Origin: Phocaeicola sp.
Lineage (GTDB): Bacteria > Bacteroidota > Bacteroidia > Bacteroidales > Bacteroidaceae
Reading direction: 5' to 3'
Length of the DNA: 26,032 bases
Assembly (NCBI GenBank): GCA_020026225.1
Contig: JAHHQU010000033.1
Span: 1-26,032, forward strand
Notes under the pieces: generated by a model
Database searches by the model: none
What the model was told of the DNA's origin: nothing
What the model saw: only the letters and a program-made list of their open reading frames with translations
Position numbers and translations under genes: made by a program
Part shown: in pieces, positions 1 to 6,298 of the stretch
How positions within the stretch are numbered: the first letter of the stretch is position 1
How the letters are laid out: each line of letters begins with the position of its first letter

Positions 1-47
1 AAATCTGCAAGTTTCTTGCCCTAAAGGTACTTAAAACTTGCAGATTT
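1..47. repeat. Perfect 14-bp inverted repeat at the left edge
   Basis: Bases 1-14 (AAATCTGCAAGTTT) and 34-47 (AAACTTGCAGATTT) are exact reverse complements separated by 19 nt, enough for a stable hairpin. The repeat may extend left of the window, which starts exactly on the first arm. It lacks an obvious T run on the plus side. It could be a terminator of an element outside the window, or an end of a small mobile or invertible segment. The two cannot be separated here. Confidence 0.6.
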
Positions 48-110
48 ATCAAAGATTTTTATAAACTAATTTACTGAATATCAATAGATAAAGATGTTCT
101 TAAGGGACGA

Positions 111-305
111 CTAATTACCGTCGATATCTGTCATGGTCCCCTTGGTAGAGTTCTTCAAATAAACCGTAGCAAAAACAGGTTCACCGTCCTTTGAATCAAT
201 CTTACCCGAAATGGTAATCTGATCATGAATTGCAGCAACCGCCATCAAATGACAAAACATCAAAAGAATCATCGTCGTGCAACTTCTCAACATCCTAAAT
301 TTCAT
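111..305 (-). pseudogene. Truncated TonB-dependent receptor / carboxypeptidase-regulatory-like N-terminus
   Basis: Reading from ATG at 305, the 64 residues start with a basic, hydrophobic export signal (residues about 1-25), followed by ITISGKIDSKDGEPVFATVY and then KNSTKGTMTDIDGN and a TAG stop. This is the start of the CarboxypepD_reg-like domain that opens Bacteroidetes SusC/RagA-type outer-membrane receptors, where the pattern G.V.D..G.P...A.V...GT.TD.DG is standard. Such receptors normally run for 700-1100 residues, so this is a remnant. Reading through the stop gives SSLKNI, which resembles the expected continuation, before further stops. The gene therefore seems inactivated by point changes and/or deletion. 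No SusD partner or regulator is visible. It could instead be a short exported peptide, but that is less likely. Confidence 0.55.
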
Positions 306-624
306 ATTTCCTAATTCTATATTTAAACTTTACCGTCATCCGATAAAGTACGTACCTTCAATGTTTGAAAGAAAGGTAAAGTCCCCTTCTGAATTCGGCT
401 GCAAAGGACGTAAATCCATCACCGGGAAGATTAACTTATCGTCCGCAGTATGCAACTTATCGTCTTTTTTTTCATCTTTTCGTGTTTTCTGAAGCCCAAT
501 CAGGGTATAAAATCGTCCAAAACCAATAAAAAAGTCCAAAATATCATAGAAATTCTACACCCCCCCCGATAAAAAGAAACGGACTCACATCCCCACTATT
601 TTCTCTCCATTCCCCAAAGTCCAT
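306..624. other. Gene-poor interval with a C8 tract
   Basis: I see no well-supported gene between the receptor remnant and the terminator near 632. A minus-strand open stretch (336-539) has gene-like codons but only a TTG start and no recognised domain, and is probably part of the same decayed locus. A run of eight C at 560-567 is the longest homopolymer of its kind seen here. Confidence 0.4.
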
Positions 625-667
625 AAAAAAAGCGGGATTCCTCTACTCAAAAGTAGAAGAATCCCGC
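625..667 (-). terminator. Intrinsic terminator of the etf/acyl-CoA dehydrogenase operon
   Basis: Arms 632-647 and 652-667 pair over 16 positions with a single G-U type mismatch around a 4-nt loop. Read on the minus strand, the stem is followed by a T7 run (plus-strand A run at 625-631). It lies about 70 nt past the stop of the acyl-CoA dehydrogenase. Confidence 0.9.
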
Positions 668-739
668 CCTTAAGAATTCATCTCCAACAAAGCTACCCGA
701 TTCTGCTAACCGAAGTACCCACTATTGGATTTCATATTT

Positions 740-2446
740 TCATTTACGATAGCTGTCCAACCCTTCAGCCTGGAACTTGCGAATAAAATTAAAATGCTTT
801 TCAACCTCAGATTCTGCATAATTCACATAAACCTGAAGAGATTTAGCAAAGAGTTCCGGTGCTTTAGTTGCATCCTGCAACAACAAGTGACTCATGACGT
901 TCACAGCAGCCATTTCATACAAACGGCGAGCTACGAAATCAAGCAATTCCTGATTCTGGCTATCTTTTACCGCATTGGTACAAGCTTCAAACTTACGAGT
1001 CATATCTTTAATGCGGTTCAACAGCGGTTCGAATTCGGGTGCACATGGAACCAATTCATAATCGTGGAGAGTTGCCGCATACGAACCATTAGTCACGTAA
1101 CGGATAGCTGCCACTGTCTGCAGCTGAGTAGTTCCTTCATAAATGCTAGTGATACGTGCATCACGATAAATACGCTGGCAAGCATATTCCATCATGAAAC
1201 CAGAACCTCCATGAATCTGGATACAATCGTATGCGTTCTGATTGGCATATTCTGAGTTCATACCTTTAGCCAACGGAGTCAAGCTATCGGCCAATTTAGC
1301 ATACATTTTCTGTTCCTTACGCTCTTCTGGAGTCAATTTGCGTTCACGAGCGATGTCATCCAAAGCCTTGTAAATATCTACATAGCGAGCTGTCTGATAC
1401 AACAAAGCACGACCAGCATCCAATTTGGCTTTCATGGTAGCCAGCATATCGTATACAGCCGGGAATTCAATGATAGCCTTACCAAACTGCTTACGGTCTT
1501 TTGCATAAGCCAAGCCCTCATTATAAGCAGCCTGACTCAAACCTACAGACTGAGCCGCAATACCCAAACGAGCCCCGTTCATCAAAGCCATGACATATTT
1601 AATCAAGCCCAACTTACGGTCACCGCACAATTCAGCCTTTGCGTTCTTGTACACCAATTCACAAGTAGGAGAACCATGGATACCTAATTTATTCTCTATA
1701 CGACGAACATCTACACCCCCGTCATTCTTGTCATAAATAAACATGGACAAGCCACGACCATCGTGAGTGCCTTCTTCCGAACGAGCCAGTACCAAGTGTA
1801 AGTTTGCATCACCGTTTGTGATGAAACGCTTCACACCGTTCAATCGCCAACAATTATTTTCTTCATCAAATGTAGCCTTCAACATAACGCTCTGAAGGTC
1901 AGATCCTGCATCCGGTTCAGTCAAGTCCATAGACATGGTTTCTCCTGCACAGATACGAGGGATGAAGCGGCTATGCTGATCTTCGTTGCCGAATTCATAC
2001 AAAGTCTCAATACAATCCTGAAGCGACCAAATGTTACCGAAGCCCGCATCAGCCTGTGCAACAATTTCAGCACACATTGTATAAGGAGTAATCGGGAAGT
2101 TCAAACCGCCAAAACGACGAGGCATGGTCATACCATTCAAACCAGCTTTCACCATGGCATCCAAATTCTGCTGAGTACCTGAAGCGTATTGCACACGACC
2201 ATTTGCATGATGAGGACCTTCCTCATCTACTCCTTCAGCATTCGGTGCTACGATATCACCAGCCAATTCACCTGTGATTTCCAAAACTTTATCGTAAGAA
2301 TCGATTGCATCCGCATAATCAAGTGGAGCATAATCGAATTCGTCTTTATCTCTATAGCTGCGTTCTTTCAATTCGCAGATACGTTCCATCAACGGATTAT
2401 TCAGATGGAAACGCAATTCCGGGTGTTCTGTATAAAAGTTTGCCAT
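740..2446 (-). CDS. Acyl-CoA dehydrogenase (ETF-linked, butyryl-CoA dehydrogenase-like)
   Basis: A flavoprotein of 568 residues expected to interconvert an acyl-CoA and its enoyl-CoA, exchanging electrons with the ETF encoded just upstream. Family motifs are clear: DLTEPDAGSDLQSV for substrate/FAD contact, then a GGSGFMMEY block and RIYRDARITSIYEGTTQLQ, in which E437 of YEGTTQ sits where the catalytic base lies in many family members. At 568 residues it exceeds the classical 380-residue enzymes, the extra part being a C-terminal helical extension of about 125 residues. Its ATG shares one base with the etfA stop (TAATG), which suggests translational coupling. The gene set matches the acyl-CoA dehydrogenase/Etf sets of Porphyromonas and Bacteroides. 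In an anaerobe the likely direction is crotonyl-CoA or branched enoyl-CoA reduction, but acyl chain preference cannot be read from sequence. Confidence 0.93.
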   Translation of the reverse strand: MANFYTEHPELRFHLNNPLMERICELKERSYRDKDEFDYAPLDYADAIDSYDKVLEITGELAGDIVAPNAEGVDEEGPHHANGRVQYASGTQQNLDAMVKAGLNGMTMPRRFGGLNFPITPYTMCAEIVAQADAGFGNIWSLQDCIETLYEFGNEDQHSRFIPRICAGETMSMDLTEPDAGSDLQSVMLKATFDEENNCWRLNGVKRFITNGDANLHLVLARSEEGTHDGRGLSMFIYDKNDGGVDVRRIENKLGIHGSPTCELVYKNAKAELCGDRKLGLIKYVMALMNGARLGIAAQSVGLSQAAYNEGLAYAKDRKQFGKAIIEFPAVYDMLATMKAKLDAGRALLYQTARYVDIYKALDDIARERKLTPEERKEQKMYAKLADSLTPLAKGMNSEYANQNAYDCIQIHGGSGFMMEYACQRIYRDARITSIYEGTTQLQTVAAIRYVTNGSYAATLHDYELVPCAPEFEPLLNRIKDMTRKFEACTNAVKDSQNQELLDFVARRLYEMAAVNVMSHLLLQDATKAPELFAKSLQVYVNYAESEVEKHFNFIRKFQAEGLDSYRK

Positions 2447-3465
2447 TACTTACTGTTCTTTTTGTAATACTTAATCATCTTAGGAATCACTTCTTCTACA
2501 GTTCCATTAATCACATAATCAGCGATGGTATTAATCGGTGCATTCGGATCGCTGTTGATAGAAATGATAATACCTGCATCCTGCATACCTGCAATATGCT
2601 GAATCTGACCAGAAATACCGCAAGCAATATACAATTTAGGATGAACAGTTACTCCTGTCTGACCAATCTGACGGTCATGTTCACAGAAACCGGCATCGAC
2701 AGCTGCACGGCTGGCACCCACTTCGGCATGAAGTTCTTTAGCCAATTCATACAACATATCAAAACCTTCCTTACTGCCCATACCATAACCACCGGCAATG
2801 ACGATGGAAGAACCTTTCAGATTATGTTTTGCCTTTTCCACATGACGGTCAATGACCTTCACAACATAGTCTGTTTTAGGAACATACTTATCCACCTCGT
2901 GACGAATCACTTCACCTGGATAGTTTTCATCCAAGATTTCTTTCTTCATCACACCTTCACGAACCGTAGCCATCTGTGGACGATGATCAGGGTTTACAAT
3001 GGTAGCGACAATATTCCCTCCGAAAGCCGGACGAATCTGAAACAACAGATTTTCATAAGTCTTGCGCTGTTTCTTGTCTTCGTAATCACCGATTTCAAGC
3101 TGAGTACAATCAGCAGTCAAACCACTAGTCAGCGATGAAGAAACACGCGGACCGAGGTCACGACCAATTACAGTTGCTCCCATCAAACAAACCTGCGGCT
3201 TTTCTTCTTTGAAAAGATTGACCAAAATGGAAGTATGAGGAAGGGAAGTATAAGGGAAAAGTCCTGGAGCATCGAATACATGTACGCAATCCACTCCAAA
3301 AGGCATCACTTGTTTTTCTACACCTTCAAGGTTGGAGCCAGCACAGATTGCTTCCAACTTGCAACCCAAATCATTAGCTAACTTACGACCTTTTGTTAAA
3401 AGTTCGAGACTGACATCGGCAACGTGGTTACCTTCCAGCTCACAATATACAAATACATTATTCAT
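2446..3465 (-). CDS. etfA: Electron transfer flavoprotein alpha subunit
   Basis: A 339-residue EtfA. The C-terminal half holds the FAD-binding domain signature: GGYGMGSKEGF, then GASRAAVDAGF, the GQTGVTVHPKLYIACGISG block, QHIAGM, and INSDPNAPI close to the end. The N-terminal part is the usual alpha/beta domain that packs against EtfB. It forms the soluble heterodimer that passes electrons to or from the acyl-CoA dehydrogenase. It begins 5 nt after the etfB stop and ends overlapping the dehydrogenase start, so the three genes are almost certainly one mRNA. Length is typical for the bacterial NAD-linked type. Confidence 0.95.
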   Translation of the reverse strand: MNNVFVYCELEGNHVADVSLELLTKGRKLANDLGCKLEAICAGSNLEGVEKQVMPFGVDCVHVFDAPGLFPYTSLPHTSILVNLFKEEKPQVCLMGATVIGRDLGPRVSSSLTSGLTADCTQLEIGDYEDKKQRKTYENLLFQIRPAFGGNIVATIVNPDHRPQMATVREGVMKKEILDENYPGEVIRHEVDKYVPKTDYVVKVIDRHVEKAKHNLKGSSIVIAGGYGMGSKEGFDMLYELAKELHAEVGASRAAVDAGFCEHDRQIGQTGVTVHPKLYIACGISGQIQHIAGMQDAGIIISINSDPNAPINTIADYVINGTVEEVIPKMIKYYKKNSK

Positions 3466-3470
3466 AGTCT

Positions 3471-4358
3471 TTATCCGATAGTGTGGTTAGCCAACAGTTC
3501 AACAATCAAATTTTCTACATCTTCATCGCTGCCAGTCAGCGTTTTGCTTTCCTTAGCCTGGAAGACAATGTTTTCAATTTTCTTCACTTTCGTAGGAGAA
3601 CCTGACAAGCCACATTGTACTACGTCGCCGTTGACATCGGCTACACTCCATTCTGTAATATTCAAGTAAGGACGACTTTCGTAAAGGTCGGCATAAGAAA
3701 GTTCCTCACCGTTCTTGGTGAAAGCCGCCTTCTCCTGTGCACCCAACGCACGTTTGTATTTCTGAACCAACTTGGCATTACGCGGACGACAAGGAGCCGC
3801 ACTTCCATTTACTGTAAGCACGATAGGAAGAGGAGCTTCCACTACCTCTACCCCTCCATCAATATGACGTTTTACACGGATATGTCCATATTTAACTTCT
3901 TGGATTTCTTCTACATAGGTAACTTGAGGAAGACCTAATTTTTCTGCAACCTGCGGACCTACCTGAGCGGTATCTCCATCAATCGCTTGACGACCACCTA
4001 CTATAATATCATAATCACCTATCTTACGAATGGCTGTTGCCAATGCATACGATGTAGCCAACGTATCAGCACCAGCAAAAGCACGGTCAGTCAACAAGTA
4101 GCCGTTGTCAGCACCTCGATATAATCCTTCACGGATTATTTCTGCGGCACGACCGGGACCCATAGTCAACATGGTAACTGTGGAACCTGGATGTGTGTCT
4201 TTCAGTCTGAGTGCCTGTTCCAAAGCGTTCAAATCTTCCGGATTAAAGATAGCCGGAAGAGCTCCACGGTTTATTGTACCGTCAGCATTCATGGCATCTT
4301 TCCCCACGTTACGCGTATCGGGTACTTGTTTGGCCAAAACTACAATTTTCAAACTCAT
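3471..4358 (-). CDS. etfB: Electron transfer flavoprotein beta subunit, bifurcating-type motifs
   Basis: First gene of the operon, 295 residues. It starts with the EtfB motif VVLAKQVPDT, followed by FNPEDLNALEQALRLKD, TMGPGRAAE and DRAFAGADTLATS. The segment GGRQAIDGDTAQVGPQVAE matches the AMP/FAD-binding loop of clostridial and Acidaminococcus EtfB (CGRQAIDGDTAQVGP), not the mitochondrial/Paracoccus form in which the GDTAQVGP part is replaced by residues such as DDCNQTG. SGSPTKVKKI near the C-terminus is also family-typical. The inference is that this ETF uses NADH and may bifurcate electrons between ferredoxin and enoyl-CoA; biochemistry would decide. ATG at 4358 lies about 37 nt from a good -7 element. 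Confidence 0.95.
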   Translation of the reverse strand: MSLKIVVLAKQVPDTRNVGKDAMNADGTINRGALPAIFNPEDLNALEQALRLKDTHPGSTVTMLTMGPGRAAEIIREGLYRGADNGYLLTDRAFAGADTLATSYALATAIRKIGDYDIIVGGRQAIDGDTAQVGPQVAEKLGLPQVTYVEEIQEVKYGHIRVKRHIDGGVEVVEAPLPIVLTVNGSAAPCRPRNAKLVQKYKRALGAQEKAAFTKNGEELSYADLYESRPYLNITEWSVADVNGDVVQCGLSGSPTKVKKIENIVFQAKESKTLTGSDEDVENLIVELLANHTIG

Positions 4359-4394
4359 TAGATTAATATTTTGGTTATAATAAAATTTTTATGG

Positions 4395-4424
4395 CAAATT
4401 TAATGAAAGCATTCGGACTACAAA
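4395..4424 (-). promoter_or_regulatory. Promoter of the etfBA/acyl-CoA dehydrogenase operon
   Basis: On the minus strand, TTTG (4424-4421) lies 18 nt upstream of TAAATTTG (4402-4395), a full match to the Bacteroidetes -33/-7 consensus. The predicted start near 4388 gives a leader of about 30 nt. Confidence 0.75.
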
Positions 4425-4642
4425 ACGATAAAGACATAAAAATGCACAACCTTGTACACTTTGAGCAATCACAGATTTACTCCCTTGAAAATAAGGCTTT
4501 ATAAAGATAACCAACCGCTTATACTCCTCTAAAAACCAAGAATCACCTAAAATCGCACCATTGCATAATTGACCTAAATCAAGAAATGGAATATAAAAAA
4601 ATAAAAAACATGCTTTAGAGCATTTATCCTAAATATTTTTTG

Positions 4643-4650
4643 TATCTTTG
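4643..4650 (+). promoter_or_regulatory. -7 promoter element of a small transcript
   Basis: TATCTTTG matches the Bacteroidetes -7 consensus exactly. No clear -33 TTG is visible at the usual distance. Transcription is predicted to start near 4656. Confidence 0.65.
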
Positions 4651-4678
4651 TATCGACAAATAAGGAAAAACAACAACA

Positions 4679-4697
4679 GCTTCCGAATGGCGGAAGC
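4679..4697 (+). promoter_or_regulatory. Leader hairpin ahead of the 38-codon ORF
   Basis: GCTTCCG (4679-4685) and CGGAAGC (4691-4697) form a perfect 7-bp stem with a 5-nt loop, 17 nt before the ATG at 4715. No T run follows, so it is not a terminator. It may control translation or stabilise the 5' end. Confidence 0.5.
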
Positions 4698-4714
4698 ACA
4701 AAACCAAGACGATT

Positions 4715-4831
4715 ATGAGAAATGAAATTTTAAAACTACAGTATCAGATTAAACGTTACCAATCAATGGGAAACGGTGTAATGTGTCAGGCTTTGAACAG
4801 CAAACTTCACAAATTGCTTGAAAAGCAATAA
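4715..4831 (+). CDS. Small protein of 38 residues, unrecognised
   Basis: The ORF starts MRNEILKLQYQIKRYQSMGN and ends with a second helix-like stretch (QALNSKLHKLLEKQ). It is basic, rich in Lys and Gln, with heptad-like Leu/Ile spacing and one Cys (residue 24). It has no signal peptide and no membrane segment. The support for it is its setting: a perfect -7 element 65 nt upstream, a leader hairpin, and a strong terminator 50 nt after the stop, so it is the only ORF of a transcript of about 260 nt. The transcript might act as an sRNA in addition to, or instead of, coding. I do not recognise a family. Confidence 0.5.
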   Translation: MRNEILKLQYQIKRYQSMGNGVMCQALNSKLHKLLEKQ

Positions 4832-4880
4832 AAAGCTGTTCTCTTCAAAAAGAAAGAGTTATCAACCATTAAATATCATG

Positions 4881-4915
4881 AAGGTGAATATCGGTTGCCG
4901 ATATTCACCTTTTTT
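4881..4915 (+). terminator. Strong intrinsic terminator of the small transcript
   Basis: Perfect 14-bp stem (4881-4894 with 4898-4911), 3-nt loop, followed by a T-rich tail. It separates the 38-codon transcript from the downstream channel gene. Confidence 0.92.
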
Positions 4916-4946
4916 ATTTTCCTCCATCTCTTTCATCCCCAGCATG

Positions 4947-4966
4947 TGAAATACTCTCGTATTTCA
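4947..4966 (+). other. Small hairpin upstream of the mechanosensitive channel gene
   Basis: TGAAATAC (4947-4954), loop TCTC, GTATTTCA (4959-4966): a perfect 8-bp palindrome 46 nt before the channel start and without a T run. It could be an operator or a leader structure. I see no TAnnTTTG element in this interval. Confidence 0.35.
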
Positions 4967-5012
4967 TCAAATCAATATTTCACAAAGTAAAAACCTTCAA
5001 AAACAATGTACC

Positions 5013-6188
5013 ATGAATGAATTAATAAATGAAATCACTCAGTATATCCATTACAAAGCAAACTCTTCCTGGAAAGATGAAATCATTTTTCTGCTAATAA
5101 TCACGGCACTTTCCTATTTCCTTCCCCGTCTCTTCAAAAGACTCATCATACCAGCTGCTAAAAAATTGACCCGACGAACCAAAGCAACTTGGGATGATTA
5201 TCTTTTCAATGAAAAGACATTGAACGCTTTTTGCCGAATCATCCCTCCTATTATATGGTATGCATGTCTGCCTATGGTGCTCACGCACCTTCCCAACGTA
5301 CTGAACGCGTTACAGCATGTCTGCATGATTTATCTCGTCATTGCTTCACTGATACTGCTCAAAGTGTTCCTGGATTCGCTCTATGAGATATCCAACCGAC
5401 ATGAACGGTTCAAGAACCGCCCGCTGAAAGGAATTTACCAAATGATCTTTCTGTTGGCACTCGGAGTAGGAATTGTAATCATCATCGGTATTCTAATAGA
5501 TAAAGATCCCACAACGATTCTGACCGGATTAGGTGCCTCAGCGGCTATTCTGATGTTAGTGTTCAAGGACAGCATTCTGGGACTGGTAGCAGGCATACAG
5601 CTTTCAGCCAATGAAATGCTCAGCCCCGGTGACTGGATTACCATTCCCAAATCAGGTGTTGACGGAAATGTACTGGAAGTATCACTCACTACCATTAAGG
5701 TACAGAATTTCGACAATACCATCATCACCATTCCTCCTTATGCCTTGGTAAGCGATTCTTTCCAAAACTGGAGAGGAATGCAGGAATCAGGAGGAAGACG
5801 AATCAAACGTGCCATCTACATTGACTTGAATACCGTACACTTCAACACAAAAGAAGAACTGAAAGCTTATCAAGAAAAAGGATTGCTGAGACAAGAGGAC
5901 CTGGAAGGTCAAGAACAAATGGTAAACGTGGAAGCTTACCGTGCTTACCTAAAACATTACTTAAGGAATCATCCGAAAATCAGCCAAAACATGACTCTAT
6001 TAGTCAGAGAGCTCTCGCCTACTCCCGAAGGAATGCCTCTGGAAATCTATTGTTTCACCAATACAACCAATTGGGGAGCTTATGAGGACATCCAATGTGA
6101 AATAATCGGTCACATCACCGCCATACTTCCTGAATTCGGGCTCCGCATTTACCAGCGTTACACCGGTTTTGATTATACCCGTTCATAA
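5013..6188 (+). CDS. MscS-family mechanosensitive ion channel (YbdG-like)
   Basis: A 391-residue inner-membrane protein. Hydrophobic helices are visible at about residues 25-43, 75-91, 98-120 and 140-162. The MscS core follows: a pore-lining helix (LTGLGASAAILMLVFKDSIL), then the beta-domain LSPGDWITIPKSGVDGNVLE and TTIKVQNFDNTIITIPPYAL, then FQNWRGMQESGGRRIKRAI and a soluble C-terminal domain. The residue pattern and the basic N-terminal linker point to the YbdG/MscM-type branch, which has more membrane helices than E. coli MscS. The expected role is release of solutes on osmotic downshock. It is a single-gene unit convergent with the AspT-type transporter and closed by the hairpin at 6193-6233. 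Confidence 0.92.
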   Translation: MNELINEITQYIHYKANSSWKDEIIFLLIITALSYFLPRLFKRLIIPAAKKLTRRTKATWDDYLFNEKTLNAFCRIIPPIIWYACLPMVLTHLPNVLNALQHVCMIYLVIASLILLKVFLDSLYEISNRHERFKNRPLKGIYQMIFLLALGVGIVIIIGILIDKDPTTILTGLGASAAILMLVFKDSILGLVAGIQLSANEMLSPGDWITIPKSGVDGNVLEVSLTTIKVQNFDNTIITIPPYALVSDSFQNWRGMQESGGRRIKRAIYIDLNTVHFNTKEELKAYQEKGLLRQEDLEGQEQMVNVEAYRAYLKHYLRNHPKISQNMTLLVRELSPTPEGMPLEIYCFTNTTNWGAYEDIQCEIIGHITAILPEFGLRIYQRYTGFDYTRS

Positions 6189-6192
6189 TAAA

Positions 6193-6233
6193 GAAGCCGC
6201 ATTTAGTCAAATGATTGAACTAAATGCGGCTTC
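6193..6233. terminator. Bidirectional terminator between convergent genes
   Basis: Perfect 15-bp arms 6193-6207 and 6219-6233, with further partial pairing in the loop. T-rich flanks occur on both strands but are interrupted. It sits between the plus-strand channel and the minus-strand transporter. Confidence 0.8.
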
Positions 6234-6298
6234 ATATTTCATGCAAGACACCAACGAAACAAGACTCGCTCATTCCGTCCATGCAAAAGTGTCATCGC

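Noticed and set aside
336..539. Minus-strand open stretch of 67 codons with gene-like codon use
   Set aside because: It has only a TTG start, no recognised domain, and lies in the decayed region beside a receptor remnant. The only internal ATG would give 27 residues.
725..1255. Plus-strand open frame opposite the acyl-CoA dehydrogenase
   Set aside because: Shadow frame: the minus strand encodes a complete, motif-supported enzyme.
2305..3138. 277-codon plus-strand frame opposite etfA
   Set aside because: Composition is His/Thr/Ser-rich nonsense typical of antisense frames, and etfA is certain on the other strand.
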